The notes below the pieces were generated by a model. The model had not been told where the DNA came from. It made no database searches and saw only the letters and a list, made by a program, of their open reading frames with translations. From Methanolobus sp. ZRKC5 (GTDB lineage Archaea; Halobacteriota; Methanosarcinia; Methanosarcinales; Methanosarcinaceae), in NCBI RefSeq assembly GCF_038446525.1, contig NZ_CP151792.1, positions 806,001-870,000 of the forward strand: a DNA stretch of 64,000 bases. The letters are read 5' to 3'. Each line of letters starts with the position of its first letter. Positions within the stretch are counted from its first letter, which is position 1. The translations under genes were made by a program, and so were the position numbers. Positions 38,701-46,502 of this stretch are shown piece by piece.

Positions 38701-39824
38701 TAGAGAGTGCCGGCATTCACAGAAGCCGTCAATGACGGACCGGTGACAATGTTCAACGGACCGTTCAGATAGTGTTGCCACGGGCCATATGTGAAAGTTC
38801 GGATATTGGTAGCACCCAGTACGATGTCAGAGGTAACTCCGCCGCTTAACTCTGTTTCGTATTCGTTGACCAATTGCTCCAGCAAGGGTTCTCTAGAAGT
38901 GATGATAGCTGTCACATTCATGGAATCTGTGCTGGATGCGTTCGTTGTAAGGTCCACCAGAGTATAATCCAGGTCATGGACGTTCATAATATAATATATA
39001 GGATAATCAGGATCATCTGAAGCTGACCTGCTAATCTCCCTTTTCAGGGTTCCGTTGATCTTATCTATTCTTATTTGCGAAGGATCAACATTCGGTTCTA
39101 TGTTAACCGCATAATTGTTGAAAGTATGCTGGTTTTCCTGATAGGATGTCTGCAGGTATTCATTGAAATACTCCGCAGTGATATCTTTAATAGGACTGCT
39201 GCCCACATGGAACCAGTCCACTGCCTTTGCCTCTTCGTCATATTCCAGAATCAGGTAAGTGTAACCATATTCAGCATTTTCGGGAATCACGATCTCTTCC
39301 TCGAAACTTGAGCTGCTCCAGAATGAATGGGATTCATTGTAGTCTATCTTCTTGTATATCGTCCCTGAATCACTTTTTACAATCAGGGTCCTTTGCTTAT
39401 CCGAAAAGAGACAGGAAATGAATTTGAATGTATCAGAAGGAAGGGACACTGATACCTTTATCGTATCACCGGGTTCTACATCACGACTATCGGATGATAC
39501 GGAGAAATCATCAGATCCCATAATTTCATTTGTAGTGGTTTCAGGTTTTATCACCGGATGTTCACCCTGCCATACAAGAGCTTCCATGCCCGCATAATTG
39601 AGACAGCGTGCAAGATCAGCAGATGCAAATTCAACAGCTGCTCTTTCCATATCAGCAGTATTAGTAGTGTAGATAACTTCCGCAAGTTCATAATCAGTCT
39701 TTGCTATATATACGGATGCTATTACCGCGAAGAGAAGAATGAACATACCAATTACCGCAAAGGGAATGTAAGCCCGGGTATCCTGACTAAAACAACGTTT
39801 TTTATTCGCGGGATATGAATTCAT
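35766..39824 (-). CDS. Giant pilin-like/membrane-anchored exported protein (1352 residues)
   Basis: One membrane helix lies near the start (about residues 19-43, YIPFAVIGMFILLFAVIASVY), preceded by the short motif SQDTRA, like the charged segment before archaeal pilin helices. The rest is predicted exported: rich in Ser, Thr, Asn and Tyr, with many N-glycosylation sequons and a few Cys. The C-terminal region GLPVLPPNW-CTVNVWEYDVKGVYKEFEV and VGPGPKGVGD resembles, from memory, the haloarchaeal DUF7286 family found in pilin-like gene clusters. A plus-strand set of similar but smaller proteins starts at 41400. The function is unknown; I infer a component of a type IV pilus-like surface structure. 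Confidence 0.7.
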   Translation of the reverse strand: MNSYPANKKRCFSQDTRAYIPFAVIGMFILLFAVIASVYIAKTDYELAEVIYTTNTADMERAAVEFASADLARCLNYAGMEALVWQGEHPVIKPETTTNEIMGSDDFSVSSDSRDVEPGDTIKVSVSLPSDTFKFISCLFSDKQRTLIVKSDSGTIYKKIDYNESHSFWSSSSFEEEIVIPENAEYGYTYLILEYDEEAKAVDWFHVGSSPIKDITAEYFNEYLQTSYQENQHTFNNYAVNIEPNVDPSQIRIDKINGTLKREISRSASDDPDYPIYYIMNVHDLDYTLVDLTTNASSTDSMNVTAIITSREPLLEQLVNEYETELSGGVTSDIVLGATNIRTFTYGPWQHYLNGPLNIVTGPSLTASVNAGTLYAQKRIFDSVDPWALTYTTYYNGKVLYNDVKRDTSTYEDDKGSNLSTTYDSLSDEGTFNISVSQGINKSMKDANTTMEEVANNSKIVVSVSNFTNEVYSNWVYNDDDVWKSTEYPDLLHDVTHEVYSGTIQGQVIRDGFNTSTPYDLQVGSTTYEPATWQGGNSKTGTDIKWTAHYPVNVSHTCALTPDYNFSGILDVNHKVNIDASSHKWYYKSVTVNHVSTDVVCEGVDVNYEYLGNDRIENLERTDGYLSDENHSFDWKVTYNVKFRIKTRWDIDYTYHWSYMTYNSYTNNRKYFNGDSSDSLKNYPLNDYTKVSHTQTETENFSVVYYQYLPSGGYNGLSSYGSGSGNDYKSSTVIVDGIPLNDKGCSDAADKYREQEVSPKLPILQGNYLAYTNGTLLPVETVYCDVPDWLHYNMATEMEEMFSAINTDNPTREVSLLGANLGKNPTTLIQLASLDLAAEMKGTSKRESFIQQAQYMDASQFTTSSAACRAIAKNEAYERLLKELKERNKNAEGSFDQYVDKSFEEEQGHSLLSLLKNKVSTDVLFNNPAMDKASTALGAEMGIIETMQVVGMPNSKYNWTENLILVVDQYPDYLYHDPGFDLQSQYKWTDESGKEVYPLAVRNVCVFSTGIGDDIAAMLADASEPLKDVVSQSMSQSLADANAEIDSLLEDIGSNSAEFTMKGVSTDTTHIEENRTRMMDAYSDAIRQQVPLTIASEVSKDPVLSTWISSADVNQITKDYLATLSDAELVNMSSNNTLQDDIFAQVSQKIINENPSIPSNEIDVALYRLEADMQIGVTEGVCVAIQSCQAVIDQCFTNINNELQNKLDESTDKLTAQFAEKMEKRLQKSMKMIPCGLPVLPPNWVCTVNVWEYDVKGVYKEFEVIDNDNECMFNPYFGHDAQVYIRKDDRVVHPTKREDDGGFIYIGRNQPIVFGFSGFAATIVGPGPKGVGDKVGDRDEKSFYYEDFESQF

Positions 39825-40164
39825 GAACTAACCTTTTTTGATGCTGATGTGAACTGAGCAAAGCATTACAGAAGATTATTTAAACTTCGTTATTTTGTTC
39901 TTTTTTAATCAAAATTTTATAATCACATACCAATATTCATTTACTCCAATGATTAAAAATATCATCAGCCGCTTCAGTAAAGAACATCACATTTCAAAAT
40001 AATGTCCTGTTCTATCACCAGGCATAAGCAAGAACTAATCGAAACTGTAAAATATACTACATTTATACTACCAGACATACTTGATCAGAAGAAGGAAGAA
40101 CTTTCTTTCAGACAATCACTATAATACCATTTATAGATCATTCATATTATCAGGTTGACAAAAA
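39825..40164. promoter_or_regulatory. Divergent promoter region, giant protein / hisS
   Basis: 340 bases without a believable ORF. On the plus strand CATTTATAGATC (about 40128-40139) is a TATA candidate giving a very short hisS leader. On the minus strand AAGTTTAAATAATC (about 39882-39895) is the candidate for the giant gene. The two transcripts diverge from this region, so both halves of the pilin-like locus could be controlled here. Confidence 0.5.
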
Positions 40165-41400
40165 ATGAAGATAAGCAAACCACGAGGTACACGTGATTTC
40201 CCCCCGGAAGACACAAAGAAAAGAAGATACGTGGAGAACATACTACGTCAGGTCGTTAAGAATTGGGGATTCAACGAGATAATCACTCCAACATTTGAGA
40301 AACTGGAACTTTTCACACTCAAATCCGGTGAAGGAATAGTAGGGGAACTCTACAACTTCAAAGACAAGGGAGACAGGGAAATGACCCTGCGTCCGGAACT
40401 GACAGCTCCTGTCATGAGAATGTATGTCAATGAGATGCAATCATACCAGCAACCATTGAAGTTGTTCTATTTCGAGAACTGCTTTAGGTATGAGAGACCC
40501 CAGAAAGGACGCTTCAGAGAATTCTGGCAGTTCGGTGTGGAACTCATTGGCAGCAAAAGAGCAGACGCTGATGCTGAAGTCATTGCACTGGCAACCGAGA
40601 TGCTCAAATCCGTGGGTATCAAAGGTGACCTTCACGTGAATAATCTTGGTGTTATCAGAAACCTTCTGAACGTTTTGGAAACCGAGCACCAGAGCAAAAT
40701 AATGAGACTTGTTGACAAGAAAGATGACACAGGACTCAATGATTTCCTTGAGGAAATAAACGCACCTGCAGACCTGCGCATGAAACTCCTTGAACTTATA
40801 TGCCTCACAGGAGAGGGAGCAGTGACAAAGGCACGGGAACTTGTGGGAGACATTCCTGAAATAGAGACATTCCAGGAACTTCTGACTCTTCTGGATACCT
40901 ACGGCGTGGAATATACAATTGATTTTGGAATCGCCAGGGGACTTGACTACTACACAGGCACAGTCTTTGAAATATACGCTGAGGGACTTGGTGCCCAGAA
41001 TCAGGTATGTGGAGGAGGTTCATACAATCTTATCAAACTATTTGGCGGCGGAGATGTGCCATCCACAGGATTCGGCCTTGGATTTGACAGGATAATGGAA
41101 GTCTGTGAGATGGAAGCGCCTGATGACAAGCCGCTCGTTATCATTGCAAAGGACAGTACACGTCTTGATGCTGTGAAAGCTGCTACTAAACTCAGGCCAC
41201 ACATGCCGGTATACAATGACCTGATGAAGAGGAATTTCAAAGCCCAGTTATCCTATGCAAACAACATCGGTGCCAATTATGTGGTAATAATCGGTGAGCA
41301 GGAAGTTGAAGCCGGAAAAGTTACTTTGAAGGACATGAAAAACGGTGAGCAGGAACTTCTGACTCTTGAAGATGTCATTCAAAAACTTACAAACAAATGA
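40165..41400 (+). CDS. hisS: Histidyl-tRNA synthetase
   Basis: 411 residues. Class II motifs: [18 protein letters not shown] at the start, [36 protein letters not shown] (motif 2), [16 protein letters not shown] and the motif-3 stretch [12 protein letters not shown]. The anticodon-binding domain follows. It charges tRNA-His. The stop overlaps the ATG of the first pilin-like gene (ATGATGG), so translation of the pilin-like genes is probably coupled to it. Confidence 0.96.
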   Translation: MKISKPRGTRDFPPEDTKKRRYVENILRQVVKNWGFNEIITPTFEKLELFTLKSGEGIVGELYNFKDKGDREMTLRPELTAPVMRMYVNEMQSYQQPLKLFYFENCFRYERPQKGRFREFWQFGVELIGSKRADADAEVIALATEMLKSVGIKGDLHVNNLGVIRNLLNVLETEHQSKIMRLVDKKDDTGLNDFLEEINAPADLRMKLLELICLTGEGAVTKARELVGDIPEIETFQELLTLLDTYGVEYTIDFGIARGLDYYTGTVFEIYAEGLGAQNQVCGGGSYNLIKLFGGGDVPSTGFGLGFDRIMEVCEMEAPDDKPLVIIAKDSTRLDAVKAATKLRPHMPVYNDLMKRNFKAQLSYANNIGANYVVIIGEQEVEAGKVTLKDMKNGEQELLTLEDVIQKLTNK

Positions 41401-41891
41401 TGGAAAAATCCCCGATAAGCATCATAAAAAATGAAAGGGCAGCAGATGCCCTTCCCATGAGAATGGTGGTTGCAGTTATTGCCATAGGAGCATTGCTGCT
41501 TCTACTATCAACAGCAGTATCCTCACTACTTGAAAATGAGGAAATGTATGCTACTGAAGCTGTAATATCGGAAATAGAAGGTCATGCTGACCAGATGTCT
41601 TCCAGGGGAGCTGGCAGCAATATAACTCTTGAAATTGATATTCCTTCAAATACAAAACTTGTAATGGGAGCTGTCCCGGGGAAAGAGGATAATTGGCCTT
41701 CCGATTCCCGGAACTACTACATAGAGGTCAACGGAAAGCAAATCATCGGAGAGTCCATTGCATTTTATTCTAATGTTTCACTTGATGGATGCGCTGTCCT
41801 GAGCCCCGGTCCGCACATAATTACCATGGAAAGTGTCCGCGATCAAAATAGAAAAATTTTTATTACACTTAGTGATAAGTCCCAGTTGTAA
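41400..41891 (+). CDS. Pilin-like membrane protein A
   Basis: 163 residues from the ATG at 41400 ([18 protein letters not shown]); an in-frame ATG three bases earlier is an alternative. A charged stretch with ERA precedes one membrane helix (about 21-41, RMVVAVIAIGALLLLLSTAV). The external part is beta-rich with one Cys, ending KIFITLSDKSQL. No named function. The position of the helix, the ERA motif and the size match archaeal type IV pilin-like proteins, but no prepilin peptidase site is certain. Its TAA overlaps the ATG of gene B by one base. Confidence 0.65.
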   Translation: MEKSPISIIKNERAADALPMRMVVAVIAIGALLLLLSTAVSSLLENEEMYATEAVISEIEGHADQMSSRGAGSNITLEIDIPSNTKLVMGAVPGKEDNWPSDSRNYYIEVNGKQIIGESIAFYSNVSLDGCAVLSPGPHIITMESVRDQNRKIFITLSDKSQL

Positions 41892-42390
41892 TGAAAAAAC
41901 GGACAATAGTTAATACCATAGATCCTTCTTCGTTAGTTGGTACGAAAAGCTTTACTGATGATAACACTGCGTGGGTAGACCTGATACTTTCAAAAACAGC
42001 ACTCATCATAGTAACTGTGGTCATCTTTGCCGCAGTATATAATCTGACTTCCATTTCATCAGATATGGTCAAAAAGAATGAGCTGGAAGTACTCGCAATT
42101 GACCTGGCATCAAACATTGATTCGCTGGGAAGTATTCATTCCGGTACAGACAATGCAGTGAAAATATACAATTTTGACAGTTCTGCAAGACAACTAACTA
42201 ACCGTGGCAGACTAAATATCTCAGTCACCGGAGAATATGTAAGCTGCACTTTTTCGGATAGTGGAAACAACCTGGCTGTTGTCAAACCTCTGAATTACAG
42301 GACACTACCCTTTAGTCCCGAAAATCTCAGGAATCTCCTCACAGGAGAATTTGCAGCAGATGGAAATGCAAGCCACCCTGTTAATTCAAT

Positions 42391-42396
42391 ATTTCC
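42391..42396. repeat. Target duplication of the MITE, left copy
   Basis: ATTTCC just before the left inverted repeat, repeated at 42593-42598 just after the right inverted repeat. Six bases. Confidence 0.88.
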
Positions 42397-42592
42397 AGTA
42401 ACTATTCAGCCTGGCACGATTTGCCTATTGGTACTGATTTCATCGAAATAGAGATGTCTGCTCACTAACAATCTAACAATCAAAAAAGCAATCAATAGCA
42501 ACAATCAAAATAAATGATCCTAATGAAATTTACGTTTCAACTTTTTGTCAAGATTGTTATTGATAGCGTTTTTATCAGGCTGAATAGTTACT
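42397..42592. mobile_element. MITE-like element, 196 bp
   Basis: Terminal inverted repeats AGTAACTATTCAGCCTG are identical over 17 bases (42397-42413; 42576-42592). The interior (160 bases) is AT-rich and encodes no transposase; only a short frame MKFTFQLFVKIVI-DS near 42523 is visible. The host sequence ATTTCC is duplicated at 42391-42396 and 42593-42598. The features fit a small nonautonomous transposon mobilised by an unlinked transposase. The repeats do not match the IS5 element at 31796, so another family must supply the enzyme. Confidence 0.9.
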
Positions 42593-42729
42593 ATTTCCAT
42601 ACACAAACCTGACAGAGTTCCTGTCCATTACCGCAGCAGAAGAGTTCTGTTTGAACATCAGTGAAGAAGTCCATATAGAAAAAAAACACGTATTTGTAAC
42701 AGACGGAAGCGAGGTGAATGAACTTGAAT

Positions 42730-43227
42730 ATGTCCTCGTTTACCAGTGATGAAAGAGCTTTTCTTGAGCCGAACAACGATATAATAGCTACCGCAATGGT
42801 GGTTATTGGATTTGTTGTTTTTGCAGCTATCCTGTCAAAGACATTCATCGCATTCAATGACAATTCACAGGCACTTGAAAACTATGAGCAGGCTGCCATG
42901 ATAGCACAGGACATTGCATCTTATCCACCCCTTCAGGGAAGCAGACCTGAACTCATTTCTGCAGAATCACTTGACAGGATTACCACTTCCTCTGCAAATG
43001 AGGAACGCTATATGTTCTTCCAGCGTTTTTCCCCCAATCTTGAGTTTTATGTTGAAGCGGTAACAGACAATGGAAACCACCAATGGACAATTGTAGACGG
43101 GGCAGTTTCACTTAATGGCAGGGATGTCATTGCATCATCAGTGCCAGTTGTCATTGAACTTGGAAGCAATGCACGCTGCGTTCCCGGAACCATTACTGTG
43201 AAGATCATGCAGAACAAGTGGGAATGA
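42730..43227 (+). CDS. Pilin-like membrane protein C
   Basis: 165 residues. The ATG at 42730 is chosen because GAGGTGA (42711-42717) is too close to the ATG at 42718 to serve it. The N-terminus MSSFTSDERAFLEPNNDI carries the DERA motif before a membrane helix (about 18-37, IIATAMVVIGFVVFAAIL). The external part includes YEQAAMIAQDIASYPPLQ and ends VPGTITVKIMQNKWE. It overlaps the end of the intact form of gene B by 20 bases, so B and C were once translationally linked. Function unknown, probably a surface-filament or secretion subunit. Confidence 0.65.
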   Translation: MSSFTSDERAFLEPNNDIIATAMVVIGFVVFAAILSKTFIAFNDNSQALENYEQAAMIAQDIASYPPLQGSRPELISAESLDRITTSSANEERYMFFQRFSPNLEFYVEAVTDNGNHQWTIVDGAVSLNGRDVIASSVPVVIELGSNARCVPGTITVKIMQNKWE

Positions 43228-43258
43228 AACAAGTGGAAATGTGAAAACGGAGATCGAC

Positions 43259-44473
43259 ATGCTACAATCTAAACCCACCGGGAAAAAAAGCCATCTCTCT
43301 GAAATGTTCAGGGATGAGAATGCATTCTCATCAAGCATCGATGCCATTTTCTTCCTAATCCTGGTTTCTATTTCCGCAGTAATTCTTTTGCCTTCTATTG
43401 CAGCAGATGAGCAATATCGATCGGCATCTTATACTTCAGCGCAGGTTATGGACATGTGCCTAATGAATACCATCATGAGCAGCACCGTAGATGAATTTGA
43501 GTACACATTAAAACCCACTGATCTGGCAGGCATCAATGTAAACCTCTCGGAAAATTCAATTCTTGAAGATGCAGAGGAGACAGTATTTACAAAAGAACAA
43601 CGCCATCGCACCTTTTCAGACCTTGTAGCCGAGGGTCTGGTACTGAGCTTGTACCAGACAGAGAACGGTACTATGAAACCTCTTAATCCCATGACAAAAA
43701 TGCAAAGCTTTGAAACTGAAAGGCAAATAGAAGCTCACCTTGAAAGAACCATAGGACAGAGATATAATTACAGATTTGAAGCCCACTGGCAGCCTGTTAT
43801 CGGATATAAACTACAAAGTGATATAGTAATAGGAGAGGAAGCACCTGAAACTGCAATCAAGCAAAAAGTTAGGATATCGCTACCTGTAACATATTTGGTC
43901 ACAAAAGAAGAGATATACAAGCCTTTCAATGAGACAAAAATACACAATGCGATTAATTCTCCTGAGCCGGATAAAGAGCTGCGTGATATGTTCAACGACA
44001 GCATTGGAATTGCATCGGGTGGATGTGCAGAGATAATTACAGATATCGTTTTTCCATATGATTATCTGTCATCACTAAATAGCACTGAGATATCGGTAAA
44101 CAGTGAACAACTGGCATGTCTTGCAGGTCCTGATGATGAAAATTATAGCAGCCCTGTGATACAGAGTGCCCTTGGATGCATGAACTACACAATAAATGAC
44201 CTTTACGGACTGAACATAGCAATAAACCCGGAAGAACAAAGTATCAGCCTGGATATTGTAGACACAGTCAATACTGTAATAATGGATGTGAACACTCAGC
44301 TCATATCAGATCATATCATTAACTACCAGAGTGATGATATCAACAAGACTATCGCACTCATATGTAATACCACGGACAACAGCACAAGATATGAACTTGC
44401 CAACATCCAATTAGATGCAATATATAAAACAGCGAATCCGGCTGGTGCAGACATTGTGCTCATTATATGGTGA
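43259..44473 (+). CDS. Pilin-like membrane protein D
   Basis: 404 residues from the ATG at 43259 (GGAG six bases upstream). A charged segment MFRDENAFSSS precedes a membrane helix (about 27-46, IDAIFFLILVSISAVILLPS), and the rest is predicted exported with several Cys and Asn-X-Ser/Thr sites. The DEN-AF motif parallels DERAF in C. It is the last gene of the hisS-linked group. No transposon or frameshift is visible. Homologues of unknown function (DUF7284-like in haloarchaea, from memory) lie in pilin-type clusters. Confidence 0.62.
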   Translation: MLQSKPTGKKSHLSEMFRDENAFSSSIDAIFFLILVSISAVILLPSIAADEQYRSASYTSAQVMDMCLMNTIMSSTVDEFEYTLKPTDLAGINVNLSENSILEDAEETVFTKEQRHRTFSDLVAEGLVLSLYQTENGTMKPLNPMTKMQSFETERQIEAHLERTIGQRYNYRFEAHWQPVIGYKLQSDIVIGEEAPETAIKQKVRISLPVTYLVTKEEIYKPFNETKIHNAINSPEPDKELRDMFNDSIGIASGGCAEIITDIVFPYDYLSSLNSTEISVNSEQLACLAGPDDENYSSPVIQSALGCMNYTINDLYGLNIAINPEEQSISLDIVDTVNTVIMDVNTQLISDHIINYQSDDINKTIALICNTTDNSTRYELANIQLDAIYKTANPAGADIVLIIW

Positions 44474-44670
44474 GGACTAAAAAAATAGAGTTCGCAAAAG
44501 CGATTCCATCAATCATAACATATATATTAGATGATAGTATTCATAGGAAGCACTTCGCCAATCACATTAACATATTATCAGATTGTCTCCCAAGTTCAAC
44601 GATCTGGTAAGTATCTAAAACCTATACACATTAAATCAGAACTTAATTTACAATTATCAGGAGGAAGCTT

Positions 44671-45129
44671 ATGGCAAAAATGCATACCCGGAAAAAAGGA
44701 AAGTCCGGCCCAACAAGACCACTTCGTACCGAAGCACCGGCATGGTCCACAATGACCACTGAAGAAGTGACAACTGTAGTGAATGACATGTGGAAACAGG
44801 GTGTCAGCACAAGTGAAATTGGAATGGTACTCAGGGACAAATATGGTGTACCTGACGTCAAGATCGCAACAGGCAAGAAAGTCACACAGATACTCAGAGA
44901 GAATGGTGAGGATTTCGCCGTACCTGAGGACCTGTACAACCTTATCGTAAAGGCTATCGGACTGAGGAAACATATGGACAGCAACAACAAGGATGTTCAC
45001 AACAAACGTTCCCTTCAGAATACCGAAGCAAAGATTAGAAGATTGGTTAAGTATTACCAGTCCACAAAGGTTCTTCCAGCTACCTGGAAGTATAAGCCAG
45101 AGACAGCTGCAATGCTGATCACAAGATAA
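44671..45129 (+). CDS. rps15: Small-subunit ribosomal protein uS15
   Basis: 152 residues. The archaeal/eukaryotic form carries an N-terminal extension ([25 protein letters not shown]). The S15 core ([32 protein letters not shown]) binds 16S rRNA. An AGGAGGAAGCTT ribosome binding site precedes the ATG. A TATA-like AACATATATATTAG at about 44517-44530 is the likely promoter. A strong terminator follows. Confidence 0.97.
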   Translation: MAKMHTRKKGKSGPTRPLRTEAPAWSTMTTEEVTTVVNDMWKQGVSTSEIGMVLRDKYGVPDVKIATGKKVTQILRENGEDFAVPEDLYNLIVKAIGLRKHMDSNNKDVHNKRSLQNTEAKIRRLVKYYQSTKVLPATWKYKPETAAMLITR

Positions 45130-45144
45130 ATAATCAATACAAAT

Positions 45145-45178
45145 GTTTGGCCGAAAGGCCAAACTTAATTCTTTTTTT
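45145..45178 (+). terminator. Terminator of rps15
   Basis: GTTTGGCC - GAAA - GGCCAAAC stem-loop (45145-45164) followed by CTTTTTTTG. The GAAA tetraloop and perfect eight-pair stem make it a strong candidate. Confidence 0.85.
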
Positions 45179-45227
45179 GTAATTATATTTTTCTTAGTTT
45201 CAACTGTAAAGTGAATCTATTTTAAAA

Positions 45228-45250
45228 TACCTTCGAAGGTAACTTATAAA
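45228..45250 (+). promoter_or_regulatory. Promoter of the amino-sugar cassette with overlapping palindrome
   Basis: A perfect 14-base palindrome TACCTTCGAAGGTA (45228-45241) lies directly before TTATAAATT (TATA box, about 45244-45250). The ATG at 45275 lies about 25 bases past the box, so the transcript is probably leaderless. The palindrome overlaps the BRE position and could be a repressor site. Confidence 0.5.
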
Positions 45251-45274
45251 TTGTTTTAAAGATCATTGTATGCC

Positions 45275-46492
45275 ATGAAAGCAATCATTCTCGCAGCCGG
45301 TGAAGGTAAAAGATGCCGGCCCCTTACACTTGCAAGATCAAAGGTAATGCTTCCGGTAGCAAACAAACCCATCCTTGAACATGTCATCAATGCCCTTGTA
45401 AAAAACAACATCAAGGAAATTATATTGATAGTAGGATATAAAAAAGAACGCATAATGGATCATTTTGAAGACGGGTTAGATTTTGGCGTCAAAATAGAAT
45501 ACATTGAACAAAAAACACAAATCGGAACCGCACATGCCATTCTTCAGGCTCGCCAGATGATTGGCCAGAATGAAGAGACCTTTATTGTTGTGAATGGTGA
45601 TAACATAATAGGCCCCGATACAATATCGGATCTTATAAACGGTGCACAAGGCGATGCAACAATCCTTACATGCAAAAAAGACGACGTCAGCAACTATGGA
45701 GTAATAGTTGCAAAAGGAAAGAATGTTAAGGAAATCATTGAAAAACCAAAGACGCTTGTAAGTCATCTGATCAACACAGGAACATATCTATTCAAACGAG
45801 AAATATTTGAAATGATAGAAAAAACACCAATCTCGGCAACTGGAGAATATGCCATAACTGACACACTCCAATCAATGGTCGATAATGGAATAGATGTGAC
45901 AATGGCAATAACCAATACAGATTGGCTTGATGCTGTGTACTCATGGAACCTGCTGGAAGCAAACACAATTGTACTTGGTGACTTTGAAACCGACATCAGC
46001 AAAGCAAAGGTTGAAGATGGAGTAAATATCAAAGGCAGCGTATCAATAGGAAATAACACCACCATCAGAGCAGGCTCATATATAGTCGGACCAGTAGTCA
46101 TTGGAGATAATTGTGACATCGGACCAAATGTTGTCATACTTCCTTCTACATGCATTGGAAATAACGTTTCAGTGGCCTCGTTCACATACATAAAGAATAG
46201 TATCCTCATGAATGATGTACGTATCAGCACCCACAGTAATGTATCCAGTTCAGTAATTGGAAGTAACGTTTCAACGGGACCAAATTTCATCACAGAAGAA
46301 AATACTGAGATGCTTATTCAGATCGAAGGCGAGTTGCAAAACGCAGAAAAGCTCGGGACCATTATAGGTGATGATACGGAGATTGGAAGCAACGTGCTTG
46401 TTCGTGCAGGAAATTTGGTATCTGTGAACTGTCGCATAAGTTCAGGTAAAACGATTACACAGGATATTCCAGCAGACTCAATCTTGATTTAA
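45275..46492 (+). CDS. Bifunctional sugar-1-phosphate nucleotidylyltransferase/acetyltransferase (GlmU-like 1)
   Basis: 405 residues from ATG 45275 (MKAIILAAGEGKRCRPLT). The N-terminal nucleotidyltransferase domain has LAAGEGKRCRPLTLARSKVMLPVANKP, GTAHAI and VVNGDNI. The C-terminal half is a left-handed beta-helix of hexapeptide repeats ([39 protein letters not shown]). Archaeal proteins of this type acetylate glucosamine-1-phosphate and transfer UMP to give UDP-GlcNAc. A close paralogue at 49658 shares the same architecture. The first GXG loop here has Cys-Arg instead of Met-Arg. Confidence 0.85.
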   Translation: MKAIILAAGEGKRCRPLTLARSKVMLPVANKPILEHVINALVKNNIKEIILIVGYKKERIMDHFEDGLDFGVKIEYIEQKTQIGTAHAILQARQMIGQNEETFIVVNGDNIIGPDTISDLINGAQGDATILTCKKDDVSNYGVIVAKGKNVKEIIEKPKTLVSHLINTGTYLFKREIFEMIEKTPISATGEYAITDTLQSMVDNGIDVTMAITNTDWLDAVYSWNLLEANTIVLGDFETDISKAKVEDGVNIKGSVSIGNNTTIRAGSYIVGPVVIGDNCDIGPNVVILPSTCIGNNVSVASFTYIKNSILMNDVRISTHSNVSSSVIGSNVSTGPNFITEENTEMLIQIEGELQNAEKLGTIIGDDTEIGSNVLVRAGNLVSVNCRISSGKTITQDIPADSILI

Positions 46493-46502
46493 GGTGATTA
46501 AA

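Larger units (their letters stand above)
41891..42749 (+). pseudogene. Pilin-like membrane protein B, interrupted by a MITE
   Basis: The intact frame would be 218 residues: 41891-42396 joined to 42599-42749. It opens with a charged N-terminus TDDNTAWVDL, a membrane helix at about 33-51, and an external domain ending FPYTNLTEFLSITAAEE ... SEVNELEYVLVYQ. The join FP-YT is exactly in frame once the 196-base element plus one ATTTCC copy is removed. As it stands, translation leaves the native sequence at residue 169 and ends at 42451 after 17 element-coded residues, losing about 50 native residues. Confidence 0.9.

Noticed and set aside
42413-42478. Frameshift in gene B near 42413, with the other frame giving HDLPIGTDFIEIEMSAH
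   Set aside because: The real continuation of the protein lies beyond the MITE (YTNLTEF...). This frame belongs to the insert.
42397-42592. Invertible switch: the 17-base inverted repeats could flip a segment to swap the end of protein B
   Set aside because: The ATTTCC direct duplication immediately outside the repeats and the exact in-frame rejoining fit transposon insertion much better. The inverted arrangement also yields only a short tail with no homologue.
42591-42863. Minus-strand ORF of 90 codons
   Set aside because: It runs through the native 3' end of gene B and the start of gene C in antisense, without a ribosome binding site.
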